Positions 56,852 through 64,000 of a stretch of 64,000 nucleotides of DNA are shown piece by piece. The DNA is taken from the NCBI RefSeq assembly GCF_036311985.1, contig NZ_JAZDCJ010000036.1, one strand, 5' to 3'. A model generated the notes under the pieces. It searched no databases. It saw only the letters and a program-made list of their open reading frames with translations, and was not told where the DNA came from. The translations under genes and the position numbers were made by a program. Positions within the stretch are counted from its first letter, which is position 1; each line of letters begins with the position of its first letter. This DNA is from JAZDCJ01 sp036311985. GTDB taxonomy: Bacteria > Actinomycetota > Actinomycetes > Actinomycetales > Micrococcaceae.

Positions 56852-58175
56852 GGATGCGCTCCCACTCGGACTGGATCCGGTCCATCGTCTCCTGGGCACT
56901 TCCCCCCTGCCCGGCGAGGAGCTTGGCGAGCTCGTCGGTCAGGATCTGCGCGGCCTGGTTGGCATTGCGGCCGGTCGGCCAGGCCAGGGTTCCGGCCAAC
57001 GTGGCGCGGTTGGCCTCCTGCAGCGCCGGGTAGGACGAGCCGTAGCTGGCGCTCTCGAGCGAGGACTGGCGGTTGGGGTCGATCCCCGTCGCGGGCTCGG
57101 CCGTCAGCAGCGCCTCGTTGACTTCGGAGGACGCCGCCCACTTGATGAACTCCTTGGCCAGTTCCTCCTTCTCGGTGTTCTCGGCGACGACCCAGGTGAA
57201 GCCCGCGACGAGCGATGCCCGGGCCTCGGTCTGCGCGCCCCCGACCGGGAGCGTGGCGACGCCCCACTTGCCGGCGACCTTCGAGTCGTCGTTGATCTCG
57301 GATCCGACGCCGAGGTCCGTCCAGTTCTCGATGAAGCCGACCTTGGCATCGAACCAGGCGCCGTTGCCGACGCCGAAGTCGGTCTCCGCGGCCGTCGGGA
57401 AGGCGTACTTGACCGACTCGACGAGGTTCTCCGCGGCGGCGACCGCCTCGGGCGTGTTGATGGTGGGCTTCCCCTCGGCGTCCACGAACTCGCCGCCGAA
57501 GCCGGCGAGGCGGTTGGCGTAGGACGCGCCAAGGATCAGCGGGGACTTCTGGCCGAAGACCGCGGCACCGTAGACGCCGTCGGAGGATTCGTTTTCGGTG
57601 ATCGTCTTGGACTGCTCCACGTACTCGTCCCACGTGGCCGGCGGCGCGTCGAAGCCGTTCCGCTCCAGGATCTCCTTGTTGTAGAAGAGGACGTGGGTGT
57701 CGCCGTCGAACGGGACGCCGTAGCGCTTCCCGTCGACGAGCGTGTACGGATCGTAGATGGCGGGAATGAAGTCGGCCGTGTCCTGGTCCGATTCCTCGAT
57801 CCAGTCCGTCAGGTCCTTGATCGAATCGTCGGCGGCAAGGTCGCCGATCGAGACGTACCAAGGGGCCGCGACGTCGAACTTGTTCGCTCCGGACTGCTGA
57901 TCCAGGGCCAAGGTCGATCCGATCTCGTCGTAGGGAACGATCGTCGGCTTGATGATGGCGCCGGTCTTCTTCTGGAACTCGTCGGCGAGCCACTTCGAGG
58001 CGCCCTCGTGGGAGGTGATGAGCAGGACGCTGAGCTCCTGCCCCTCGAAGGACTCCGGGGTGGATTCCGAAGCCTGGGACGATCCGCAGGCGGACAGCAC
58101 GAGGGCGGCGGAGGCCAAGACGGCCCCGGCGAGAACGGAGCGGCGGGGCGTCTGGCCAGAGCGGCTGCTGGACAT
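56844..58175 (-). CDS. ABC substrate-binding lipoprotein, family 1 (cluster 2)
   Basis: A 443-residue extracellular lipoprotein. The signal peptide SVLAGAVLASAALVLSACGS has lipobox LSAC (Cys ~30). A Ser/Glu linker is followed by the SBP_bac_1 (sugar-type) core: ELSVLLITSHEGASKWLADE followed by FQKKTGAIIKPTIVPYDEIG, VDGKRYGVPFDGDTHVLFYN followed by KEIL, and TWDEYVEQSKTI. It is the first gene of the leftward arm and is preceded by a promoter with an operator-like palindrome. CUT1-type binding proteins also carry polyols, amino sugars and sulfur compounds, so a sugar is not certain. Confidence 0.92.
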   Translation of the reverse strand: MSSSRSGQTPRRSVLAGAVLASAALVLSACGSSQASESTPESFEGQELSVLLITSHEGASKWLADEFQKKTGAIIKPTIVPYDEIGSTLALDQQSGANKFDVAAPWYVSIGDLAADDSIKDLTDWIEESDQDTADFIPAIYDPYTLVDGKRYGVPFDGDTHVLFYNKEILERNGFDAPPATWDEYVEQSKTITENESSDGVYGAAVFGQKSPLILGASYANRLAGFGGEFVDAEGKPTINTPEAVAAAENLVESVKYAFPTAAETDFGVGNGAWFDAKVGFIENWTDLGVGSEINDDSKVAGKWGVATLPVGGAQTEARASLVAGFTWVVAENTEKEELAKEFIKWAASSEVNEALLTAEPATGIDPNRQSSLESASYGSSYPALQEANRATLAGTLAWPTGRNANQAAQILTDELAKLLAGQGGSAQETMDRIQSEWERILG

Positions 58176-58466
58176 GGCGGGTCCTTCCAGGGAATGAACG
58201 GGGTGGGCCCATCGATGGGCTGATGGAGCGACTCTAGAACCGGTGGCCGCACCGGTCAGAGCCAGGTTTCAGGCCGCGGCATGGGCCGACTTGCTGCGTC
58301 TCACTTCGTCACGCAGGGCCCGTCACAGGCGTCACAATCGCCCATCGGCGGGTCATGCCGGCGCAACAATCGCGCCACATGACGCTCCGCGACGCCGCGC
58401 CTGCGGGCGCCTCCCGCGCCGTGCTCCCGTTAGATGAAACCGAGCCGCCCCACTGGGAGGATGCCC
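58176..58466. other. divergent promoter region of cluster 2
   Basis: This 291-bp gap separates the leftward importer/LLM arm from the rightward reductase/DszC-like arm. It holds a 14-bp perfect palindrome GCCCATCGATGGGC (58207-58220), the leftward promoter with operator (58231-58259), an inverted repeat CTGCGT-N11-ACGCAG (58294-58316) and the rightward ribosome-binding site GGGAGG (58455-58460). No gene seen. Confidence 0.6.
58231..58259 (-). promoter_or_regulatory. promoter and palindromic operator of the leftward arm of cluster 2
   Basis: On the minus strand, -35 CTGACC (58259-58254), 17-bp spacer and -10 TAGAGT (58236-58231). The spacer and the end of the -35 are filled by the dyad ACCGGTG-GCCG-CACCGGT (58239-58256), a likely repressor site. 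Confidence 0.55.
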
Positions 58467-59537
58467 ATGCCGAGCACCGACGACGTCCATTTCGCCTCCG
58501 TCCCCGAGACGCACCGCCCGTACGTGGCCGCCGAGGACCGCTACACCCACTTCGGCTACCGCCGCGTGGGCGACTCGGGGCTGCTGCTGCCCCCGATCAG
58601 CCTGGGCCTGTGGTGGAACTTCGGCGACAACCGCCCCTTCGACACCCAGCGGGAGGTCCTCCGCCACGCGTTCGACCGCGGCATCACGCACTTCGACCTC
58701 GCCAACAACTACGGCCCGCCCTACGGTTCCGCCGAGGAGAACTTCGGGCGCATGATGCGCACCGACTTCAAGCCCTACCGCAACGAGCTCGTCGTCTCCT
58801 CCAAGGCCGGATGGGACATGTGGCCGGGACCGTACGGGAACCTGGGATCCCGGAAGTACATCCTGGCCTCGGCCGAGGAGTCCCTGTCCCGGCTCGGCCT
58901 CGACTACGTGGACATCTTCTATTCGCACCGCGTGGACGAGGACACGCCCCTCGAGGAGACCGTCGGCGCGCTGGACACGCTGGTCCGCCAGGGCAAGGCG
59001 CTCTACGTGGGCATCTCCTCCTACTCCGCCGAGCGCACCTCGCGCGCCGTGGACATCGCCCAGTCCCTGGGCACGCCGCTCGTGATCCACCAGCCCGCCT
59101 ACTCGCTCCTGAACCGCTGGGTCGAGGACGGGCTCCTGGAAACGCTGCGGACGCGTGGCCTCGGCTCGATCGCCTTCACCCCGCTGGCCCAGGGCCTGCT
59201 GACGGACAAGTACCTCACGGATCCGGAGGCGGTGCCGGGCGGCGGACGCAGCTCGCTCGACGGCCACGTGACTCCGGAGAACCTGCAGCGTCTGCGCGCC
59301 CTGAACGAGATCGCGGCCGCTCGCGGCCAGACGCTCGCGCAGCTCGCCATCGCGTGGCTGCTCCGCGAGGGCGGCGCGGCGTCGGTGCTCCTGGGAGCCT
59401 CGTCGACGCGGCAGCTCGACGAGAACCTCGGCGCACTCGAAAACCGCACGTTCACCGTCGAGGAGCTGGAGCGCATCGACGCGATCACGAGCGCCGACGC
59501 CGGCATCGACATCTGGAAGGTCTCCGCCTCCCTGTAG
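58467..59537 (+). CDS. aldo/keto reductase, YghZ/KvBeta-like (cluster 2)
   Basis: A 356-residue aldo/keto reductase of the L-glyceraldehyde-3-phosphate reductase (YghZ) / KvBeta branch. GDSGLLLPPISLGLWWNFGD opens, with the catalytic Asp/Tyr in ITHFDLANNYGPPYGSAEEN, Lys in VVSSKAGWDMWPGPYGNLGS, and His in VDIFYSHRVDEDTPLEETVG. The nucleotide site is LLGASSTRQLDENLGALEN. ATG 58467 is chosen: GGGAGG lies 6 bases before it, while ATG 58461 touches the same site. It is not closely similar to the cluster 1 reductase, so the role was filled independently or the substrates differ. 31 bases precede the DszC-like gene. Confidence 0.92.
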   Translation: MPSTDDVHFASVPETHRPYVAAEDRYTHFGYRRVGDSGLLLPPISLGLWWNFGDNRPFDTQREVLRHAFDRGITHFDLANNYGPPYGSAEENFGRMMRTDFKPYRNELVVSSKAGWDMWPGPYGNLGSRKYILASAEESLSRLGLDYVDIFYSHRVDEDTPLEETVGALDTLVRQGKALYVGISSYSAERTSRAVDIAQSLGTPLVIHQPAYSLLNRWVEDGLLETLRTRGLGSIAFTPLAQGLLTDKYLTDPEAVPGGGRSSLDGHVTPENLQRLRALNEIAAARGQTLAQLAIAWLLREGGAASVLLGASSTRQLDENLGALENRTFTVEELERIDAITSADAGIDIWKVSASL

Positions 59538-59568
59538 GGGTGCGGAGCATGCACAAGGAGCCACCACC

Positions 59569-60798
59569 ATGACCCAGACCCTCAACGAGACCACCTCCCG
59601 TTCCCCGTGGACCGGCCGGGCCGATGCCGCGGAGATCGAGCACTGGAGCGCGGCGGCCCGCGCCGCCGCCGCGGAACTCGCCGTCGACGCCCTCGAGCGC
59701 GACCGGGCCAACCAGGATCCGTTCGCGGAGATCGAGGTGCTGCGCCGTCACGATCTGGTCAACGTGGTCATCCCGGCCGTCCTCGGCGGCGGGGGCGGCC
59801 ACTGGGAGTCCGCCTTCACCGTGGTGCGCATCCTCGCGGGCGTCGACGGCTCGATCGCCCAGCTGCTGGCCTACCACTACATCAACCTGGCTTCGGTCGT
59901 CTTCTACTCCACCGGCGCCACGCAGGAGTCCTGGCTGCGCCGTTCGGCCGAGCACCAGTGGGTGTGGGGGGACTCGGTCAACCCCGTGGACCCGGATCTG
60001 TCCCTCACCACGGACGGCGACGGCTTCCGGCTCACGGGCCTCAAGCGCTTCTCCACGGGCGGCTCGGTGGGCGACGTCGTGATCGTCAACGCGGTGGTCG
60101 CCGACGGCGAGCGCGCCGGCACGACGCTCGCGTTCGTCCTGGACCGCGGCCGCGAGGGCCTGGTTCCGCTCGGCGATTGGGACCACCTGGGCCAGCGGCT
60201 CTCCGCAAGCGGTTCGCTGCGGTACGACGACGTCCGGGTCGCCCCCGCGGACGTCCTCGGCGAGGTCGGCGACGAGCCCTTCTCCACGCTGGTCACGCCG
60301 GGCATCCAGCTCGCGTTCGGCAACTTCTACCTGGGCCTGGCCGAGGGCGCCCTCGCGCGCGGCCGGGAGATCCTGCTCGCCCGGAAGAACGCGTGGGTCC
60401 TTTCCAACGCCCCCACGTACGCGCAGGACCCCGTGTTCCAGCGCGTCATCGGGGAGTTCAAGGCGCGTCTGGCCGCCGTCGCCGCCCTCGCCGAAGCGGT
60501 CAACAAGGAGTACGACGACGCCATCGCCCGCGGCGAGGAGCTCACCTCCCAGGAGCGGGCCCGGATCGCGATCCGGATCGCCGAGCTCAAGGTCGTGTCC
60601 ACGGAGGCCGCCGTGGACGTCGCCAACCGGATCTACGAGGTCACCGGATCCAGCTCCACGAGCAACCAAGTGGGCCTGGACCTGTTCTGGCGCAACGTGC
60701 GCACCCATTCGCTGCACGATCCGGTGGACTACAAGAAGATCGAGGTCGGCGCGAACTACCTGCTAGGCGAGGTCCAGCCGATCACGCTCTACACCTGA
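59569..60798 (+). CDS. acyl-CoA dehydrogenase-fold flavoprotein, DszC/SfnB-like (cluster 2)
   Basis: A 409-residue flavoprotein of the same DszC/SfnB-like branch as the cluster 1 enzyme. Matching blocks are EIEVLRRHDLVNVVIPAVLG, SAFTVVRILAGVDGSIAQLL, RLTGLKRFSTGGSVGDVVIV, LAFGNFYLGLAEGALARGRE and IYEVTGSSSTSNQVGLDLFW followed by RNVRTHSLHDPVDYKK. AAGGAG precedes ATG 59569 by 8 bases. It ends the rightward arm, and a GC-rich hairpin follows 14 bases after the stop. Likely FMN- or FAD-dependent oxidation of the same kind of compound that the LLM enzyme handles. Confidence 0.9.
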   Translation: MTQTLNETTSRSPWTGRADAAEIEHWSAAARAAAAELAVDALERDRANQDPFAEIEVLRRHDLVNVVIPAVLGGGGGHWESAFTVVRILAGVDGSIAQLLAYHYINLASVVFYSTGATQESWLRRSAEHQWVWGDSVNPVDPDLSLTTDGDGFRLTGLKRFSTGGSVGDVVIVNAVVADGERAGTTLAFVLDRGREGLVPLGDWDHLGQRLSASGSLRYDDVRVAPADVLGEVGDEPFSTLVTPGIQLAFGNFYLGLAEGALARGREILLARKNAWVLSNAPTYAQDPVFQRVIGEFKARLAAVAALAEAVNKEYDDAIARGEELTSQERARIAIRIAELKVVSTEAAVDVANRIYEVTGSSSTSNQVGLDLFWRNVRTHSLHDPVDYKKIEVGANYLLGEVQPITLYT

Positions 60799-60812
60799 GC
60801 CGAGGAAAGCGA

Positions 60813-60843
60813 ACGGGGCGCGGCCGTGCTGGCCGGGCCCCGT
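60813..60843 (+). terminator. GC-rich stem-loop after cluster 2
   Basis: ACGGGGCGCGGCC and GGCCGGGCCCCGT pair with one mismatch around a 5-base loop. No T tract. Confidence 0.5.
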
Positions 60844-60955
60844 CGTCGTCCTCCCTTCGTTTCCCCGCACGGACGCGCCCGGACGGTTGCGGGCCGCGGC
60901 CAGCGGTGGCAAGGTGGGCCCTGTTGCACCCATCCCCAGGACAAGGAGCACGCAC

Positions 60956-61510
60956 ATGGCGGATCTGGCCGGTCGGAATATCCTCGCGGTGGTCGCGAAC
61001 CGCGGCGTGGAGCAGGATGAACTAAAGGTCCCGCTGGAGCGCCTTCGGGCGGCCGGCGCGGACGTCGTCGTCGCGGCGCCCGAGGCGGGCGAGGTCGAGA
61101 GCCTCGTCGGCGATTGGGACCGCGGAGAGCGCTTCGCGGTGGACGCCGTGCTCGAGGAGGTGGACCCGGGCGGATTCGATCTGCTCCTGCTGCCCGGCGG
61201 CACGCTGAATGCCGACGCCGTGCGGATCGATGCGGACGCCCAGCGCATCGCCCGGGCGTTCGCCGCATCCGGAAGGCCCGTGGCCTCGATCTGCCACGGC
61301 CCGTGGCTCCTGGTGGAGACCGGGCTGGTGCGGGGCAAGACGCTCACCTCCTACACGTCCATCCGCGCGGACATCGTCAATGCGGGCGGGCTCTGGGAGG
61401 ACGACGAGGCCTCGCGTTGCACCGCCGAGGGCTGGACGCTCATCACCTCCCGTAATCCCGGCGACCTGGACCCGTTCGTCGAGGCGATCCGCGACGAATT
61501 GAGCGGTTGA
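60956..61510 (+). CDS. DJ-1/PfpI family protein
   Basis: A 184-residue type 1 glutamine amidotransferase-like protein of the DJ-1/PfpI/YhbO class (protease, deglycase or chaperone claims exist). GRNILAVVANRGVEQDELKV opens, then FDLLLLPGGTLNADAVRIDA, and the nucleophile-elbow Cys in RPVASICHGPWLLVETGLVR. The usual late AA-rich strand is followed by ITSRNPGDLDPFVEAIRDEL. AAGGAG 9 bases before ATG 60956. It lies 64 bases before dps and both are stress-type genes, so a common transcript is likely. Confidence 0.92.
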   Translation: MADLAGRNILAVVANRGVEQDELKVPLERLRAAGADVVVAAPEAGEVESLVGDWDRGERFAVDAVLEEVDPGGFDLLLLPGGTLNADAVRIDADAQRIARAFAASGRPVASICHGPWLLVETGLVRGKTLTSYTSIRADIVNAGGLWEDDEASRCTAEGWTLITSRNPGDLDPFVEAIRDELSG

Positions 61511-61574
61511 GCCCGGAAAAGCGACGTCGCCAGGCGGCACGGACCACGCACAACACCCCAGCGAAGGAGAAGTC

Positions 61575-62144
61575 ATGGCCTCGAAGAACGCACGAATCGC
61601 CGGTTTCACCGTCCCGGGCCTGAGCCTGAAGGACGGGCATCAGGTCGGAGAGGCGTTGCAGCTGCGGCTGCACGCGCTCAACGACCTGCAGCTGACCCTC
61701 AAGCACGCCCATTGGAACGTGGTGGGCCGGGACTTCATCGGCGTCCACGAGATGCTGGACCCGCAGATCGAGAAGGTCCGGGCGATGGTCGACGCCCTGG
61801 CCGAACGCATGGCCACCCTGGGCGTGTCCCCGAACGGGCTCCCCGGCGCGCTCGTCGCGGCCCGCGACTGGGACGACTACTCGATCGACCGGGCCGGCAC
61901 CACGGAGCACCTGGCCGCCTTGGACCAGGTCTACAACGGCGTCGTGGGCAGTCACCGCGCGTCCATCGAAGCCGTCGGCGAGCTTGATCCCGTGACCGAG
62001 GACCTCTTGATCGGCCAGACGGCCGAGCTCGAGCTCTTCCAGTGGTTCCTCCGCGCCCACCTGGAGAACAGCGAGGGAACCCTCTCCGATCAGGGCGCGC
62101 GCACCGAGACCGGCGCCGCCCGGAAGGCCGCCCAGGCCGACTAG
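61575..62144 (+). CDS. dps: Dps family ferritin-like DNA-protection protein
   Basis: A 189-residue Dps: a dodecameric mini-ferritin that oxidises Fe2+ with H2O2 and shields DNA. Ferroxidase residues are in LTLKHAHWNVVGRDFIGVHE followed by MLDPQIEKVRAMVDALAERM (His, His, Asp, Glu). LIGQTAELELFQWFLRAHLE and the disordered tail (TETGAARKAAQAD) finish it. Ribosome-binding site GAAGGAGAAG before ATG 61575. Its stop TAG (62142-62144) is part of the CTAG target duplication of the adjacent IS, so the insertion left the protein intact. Confidence 0.95.
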   Translation: MASKNARIAGFTVPGLSLKDGHQVGEALQLRLHALNDLQLTLKHAHWNVVGRDFIGVHEMLDPQIEKVRAMVDALAERMATLGVSPNGLPGALVAARDWDDYSIDRAGTTEHLAALDQVYNGVVGSHRASIEAVGELDPVTEDLLIGQTAELELFQWFLRAHLENSEGTLSDQGARTETGAARKAAQAD

Positions 62145-62155
62145 GGCGTGTCTCC

Positions 62156-62548
62156 TCATGCCGTGATCGCCTGACTCCAGATGACGGTGGCCTGCAGGAC
62201 GGCGGCCGCGCGGTAGGTCAGGGCGAGTTTGTCGTAGCGGATGGCACGGGAGGAGTAGGCCTTGTCCGCCATGGCCCGGTCCGGGCGGGTGCGTGCCCGT
62301 CCCGGGCCGGGACGGGCGACTTTCAGGGCCTCCAGCAGGTTCTCGAACATCGGCGAGTCCCCGCCCTGGCCGGGGCCGAGCAGGATCACCAAGGGGCGCT
62401 TGTTCCCGTCGACCAGGGTGTGGATCTTGGTGCTCAGCCCTCCGCGGGAGCGGCCAATGGCATGGTCGGCGGGCTCCTCAAACAGATTCTTGTGATTCGA
62501 CAGGTCCCCCTGTGTGGCGCGGGAGGTTGGTGCCGTGCTGGTGGGCAC
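62156..62548 (-). pseudogene. IS5-type transposase, C-terminal part, internally deleted
   Basis: The second reading frame of the IS transposase. EEPADHAIGRSRGGLSTKIH, VDGNKRPLVILLGPGQGGDS and RPGPGRARTRPDRAMADKAY followed by SSRAIR match the DDE middle region. The sequence then jumps from SSRAIR directly to YDKLALTYRAAAVLQA, the family's C-terminus. About 55-60 residues, including the conserved R-N-x-x-E...K-Q-W block with the catalytic glutamate, are missing. It is reached from the first part by a +1 shift. It cannot be active. Confidence 0.8.
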
Positions 62549-62870
62549 GGTTGATCGTGGAGTCCACCGACACCTCCCAATTGACCAGGCCTTCGGAATC
62601 CGCGCGGGTCAGCAAGGCGCCCAGGACGGCGTCCCAGGTGCCGTCTCCGGCGTAGCGGCGGTGGCGCTTCCACACGCTCTTCCACGATCCGAAGTGCTCG
62701 GGTAGGTCCCGCCACGGGATCCCGGCCCGGTAGCGGTAGATGATGCCCTCGACCGTCAAGCGGTGGTCGTTGAACGGACGACCCGCCTTGCCACGGACGA
62801 AGGCATCAGCGGGGCGATCAACTCCCACTGGGCATCGGAAAGAACGGAATAGCGCGGATTCAACGCTCAA
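62478..62870 (-). CDS. IS5-type transposase, N-terminal part
   Basis: A 130-residue first reading frame with the DUF4096-type N-terminal domain: PFNDHRLTVEGIIYRYRAGI followed by PWRDLPEHFGSWKSVWKRHR, WDAVLGALLTRAD, then the start of the catalytic domain with its first aspartate in WEVSVDSTINRAHQHGTNLP. In complete elements it is joined to the second frame by ribosomal frameshifting. The frames overlap by 71 bases. Confidence 0.8.
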   Translation of the reverse strand: MSVESALFRSFRCPVGVDRPADAFVRGKAGRPFNDHRLTVEGIIYRYRAGIPWRDLPEHFGSWKSVWKRHRRYAGDGTWDAVLGALLTRADSEGLVNWEVSVDSTINRAHQHGTNLPRHTGGPVESQESV

Positions 62871-62909
62871 TCATGCCAAGACGCCCAAGGAACCATGAGG
62901 AGACACACC

Positions 62910-63230
62910 CTAGTCCGAGACCCCGGACCCGCCGCGGGGCTCGTCCATGATGCACACCTCCAGGACCGGTGGCCGAAGCCTCCGGCGAGGTCTCCCGCCG
63001 CCTCGGAGTCTTACGACGCAATCCACGCGGTGTCTGCCCCCCGAAAGGCCCGCCGGCCGCCCTCCGCACCAGGCGACTTGTTCAAGATCCGCTCAAGACA
63101 CCCCCGGGGATCTTGCGCGAACCCTTGGACAACCTTGCGTCCGCTCCGCACCGAACCTTGAGCCGTGGCGGAGACAGTGGTCATATAGCCGGCCGCAGTG
63201 GTCCGGCGGGACTCTCAGGGGGAGAACACC
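62910..63230. other. gap before the SipW-type gene, with promoter
   Basis: A 321-bp stretch without a supported gene. It holds the right CTAG copy (62910-62913), the original sequence after dps, an inverted repeat CAAGATCC-N17-GGATCTTG (63083-63115) and a promoter candidate TTGAGC (63158-63163), 18 bp, CATATA (63182-63187). The ribosome-binding site GGGGGAG precedes the next start. Confidence 0.5.
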
Positions 63231-63743
63231 ATGAACAAGATGACCAAGGGCGCGCTGGCCACCGGACTCGGCGTGGCGCTGCTGATCGGCGGCGGCGGAA
63301 CGCTCGCCGTGTGGAACCAGGCGGTCGAGGCCCCAGCCGGGACGGTCGCAGCGGGCGACCTCGAGCTGACGGCCGGACAGGGAACCTGGACCGATGCCGC
63401 GGGCAAACCCGTCTCGCTGGGCACCTACAAGGTGGTTCCGGGCGACCGGCTCACCTTCACCCAGCCGCTCACGGTCAAGCTCGTCGGCGACAAGATGCGC
63501 GCGGAGCTGACCACGACCGATCTGGCGTCCGGCTCGCCGCTCATCGTCGGCGCCACCACGCTGGCCAAGGACAACACGCCCGCCAAGACCGAGCTGCTGC
63601 CTGCGGACTCCGGCGACTACACCGCGTCCGTGACGGTCGAGCTCCCGGCCGCCACGAGCGGCCGCGTGGGCACGAACCTGAACGCGGACCTGGGCCGGCT
63701 GACGTTCACCCTCGAACAGATCGCCCCGACGGCCGCACCGTAG
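63231..63743 (+). CDS. exported protein with alternate (SipW-type) signal peptide
   Basis: A 170-residue secreted protein. The N-terminus KMTKGALATGLGVALLIGGG followed by GTLAVWNQA is the alternate-type signal peptide (hydrophobic core ending in GGTxAxW) recognised by SipW-type signal peptidases, as in TasA/CalY-like and actinobacterial alternate-signal proteins. The mature part is beta-rich (GTVAAGDLELTAGQGTWTDA, KVVPGDRLTFTQPLTVKLVG, LTTTDLASGSPLIVGATTLA), compatible with a fibre- or pilus-like Ig domain. No sortase signal. A second protein with the same kind of signal peptide follows 33 bases later. Confidence 0.85.
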   Translation: MNKMTKGALATGLGVALLIGGGGTLAVWNQAVEAPAGTVAAGDLELTAGQGTWTDAAGKPVSLGTYKVVPGDRLTFTQPLTVKLVGDKMRAELTTTDLASGSPLIVGATTLAKDNTPAKTELLPADSGDYTASVTVELPAATSGRVGTNLNADLGRLTFTLEQIAPTAAP

Positions 63744-63776
63744 CCAGCCGGCTCCGGGGAACCACGAGGACCTTCG

Positions 63777-64000
63777 ATGAAGACGACGCTGCGGGTCGCC
63801 GCCCTGCTCGGCGCGGCGACGGTGCTGGGCCTGCTCACCGTCCAGGGCACGCTCGCCCTGTGGAGCGCGACAGCTTCCTCGGGAGCGCAGGCCGTGCGGA
63901 CGGCCGACTTCACCGTCCTCGTCCGGACCGCCGACGGCGCGACGTCGGCCCTGGGGGCCGGGACCAGCCCGGTGACGTTGCCGCCCGTCACCGGGCTGGT
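63777..64000 (+). CDS. exported protein with SipW-type signal peptide, 3' partial
   Basis: The first 74 codons are seen; the gene runs off the window. MKTTLRVAALLGAATVLGLL followed by TVQGTLALWSATASSGAQAV is a SipW-type signal peptide with the GTLALW motif of the preceding protein. The mature protein starts with a Thr/Ala-rich beta sequence. Ribosome-binding site GAGGA lies 6 bases before the ATG. With its neighbour it forms an operon that may continue with a signal peptidase outside the window, as in other such loci. Confidence 0.8.
   Translation, partial: MKTTLRVAALLGAATVLGLLTVQGTLALWSATASSGAQAVRTADFTVLVRTADGATSALGAGTSPVTLPPVTGL

Larger units (their letters stand above)
62145..62909 (-). 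mobile_element. IS5-family insertion sequence, internally deleted
   Basis: A 765-bp element with terminal repeats GGCGTGTCTCCTCATG and its complement (15 of 16 match), flanked by CTAG on each side (62141-62144, 62910-62913). It carries a leftward two-part transposase of IS5 (IS427/IS1031-like) type. The second part lacks the segment with the third catalytic residue, so the element is probably unable to move by itself. Confidence 0.85.

Noticed and set aside
1..64000. CRISPR array, tRNA or rRNA genes
   Set aside because: No regularly spaced identical repeats and no tRNA- or rRNA-like sequences were recognised on either strand; the repeats present are dispersed inverted-repeat elements.

Overview
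The window is very GC-rich (clearly above 70 %), dense DNA. Gene content and style suggest a Micrococcales actinobacterium of the Micrococcaceae type. Pointers are the small ESX/WXG-like locus, an actinobacterial RNase J, the DUF4126, DUF4287 and DUF4916 small families, a UmuDC pair behind a Gram-positive LexA box, GTG starts, and many genes whose -10 hexamer lies 6-8 bases before the start codon (leaderless mRNAs). I see no rRNA, tRNA or CRISPR array. The only clear mobile element is one decayed IS5-family insertion sequence near the right end.

Layout. 1-3.4 kb: Fe3+-type ABC permease (5' truncated) and ATPase, then a glutamine amidotransferase. 3.4-5.2 kb: a YdeI/OmpD-associated protein and a leaderless RHH-regulator/VOC operon. 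5.2-8.6 kb: a leftward four-gene type VII (ESX)-like cassette with a WXG-like small protein, a glycine-zipper putative effector, a membrane protein and an LpqN-like protein. 8.7-14 kb: OYE flavoprotein, LysE exporter, DHA2 efflux pump and a DUF4916/unknown pair. 14-18.3 kb: FUSC protein, tgt, DUF4126 and a YhhQ queuosine-precursor transporter. 18.5-30.3 kb: TetR regulator, membrane proteins, PdxK, a VOC protein, a large secreted subtilase, a BCCT transporter, UmuC/UmuD, a VOC protein and small proteins. 30.5-32.2 kb: RNase J.

32.5-41.7 kb is a leftward seven-gene operon: oligopeptide-type ABC importer (binding protein, two permeases, fused double ATPase), DszC/SfnB-like flavoprotein, aldo/keto reductase and LLM monooxygenase. 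53.6-60.8 kb holds a second, divergently arranged set of the same three enzymes with an unrelated sugar-type ABC importer that lacks its ATPase. Each looks like an uptake-plus-oxygenation pathway for an organosulfur or similar scarce nutrient. Between them lie a VOC protein, a CitAB two-component system divergent from tctCBA (tricarboxylate uptake, with a CRP-like box between), DUF4287, YceI, a GMC dehydrogenase/aldehyde dehydrogenase pair and an AraC regulator. The right end has DJ-1/PfpI, Dps, the IS5 remnant and two SipW-type exported proteins, the last cut by the window edge.

The most unusual structure is in the gaps. At least five families of 60-120 bp inverted-repeat elements occur, mostly about 7-15 bp after stop codons: three copies of one exactly 88-bp element, two full copies plus a half of an ~85-bp element, two copies of a 62-bp element, and two single elements. 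They look like REP/MITE-type sequences used as terminators. Other points of interest are the T7SS-like cassette with a possible pore-forming effector and a candidate immunity gene, and a UmuD homologue whose catalytic lysine is replaced by arginine.
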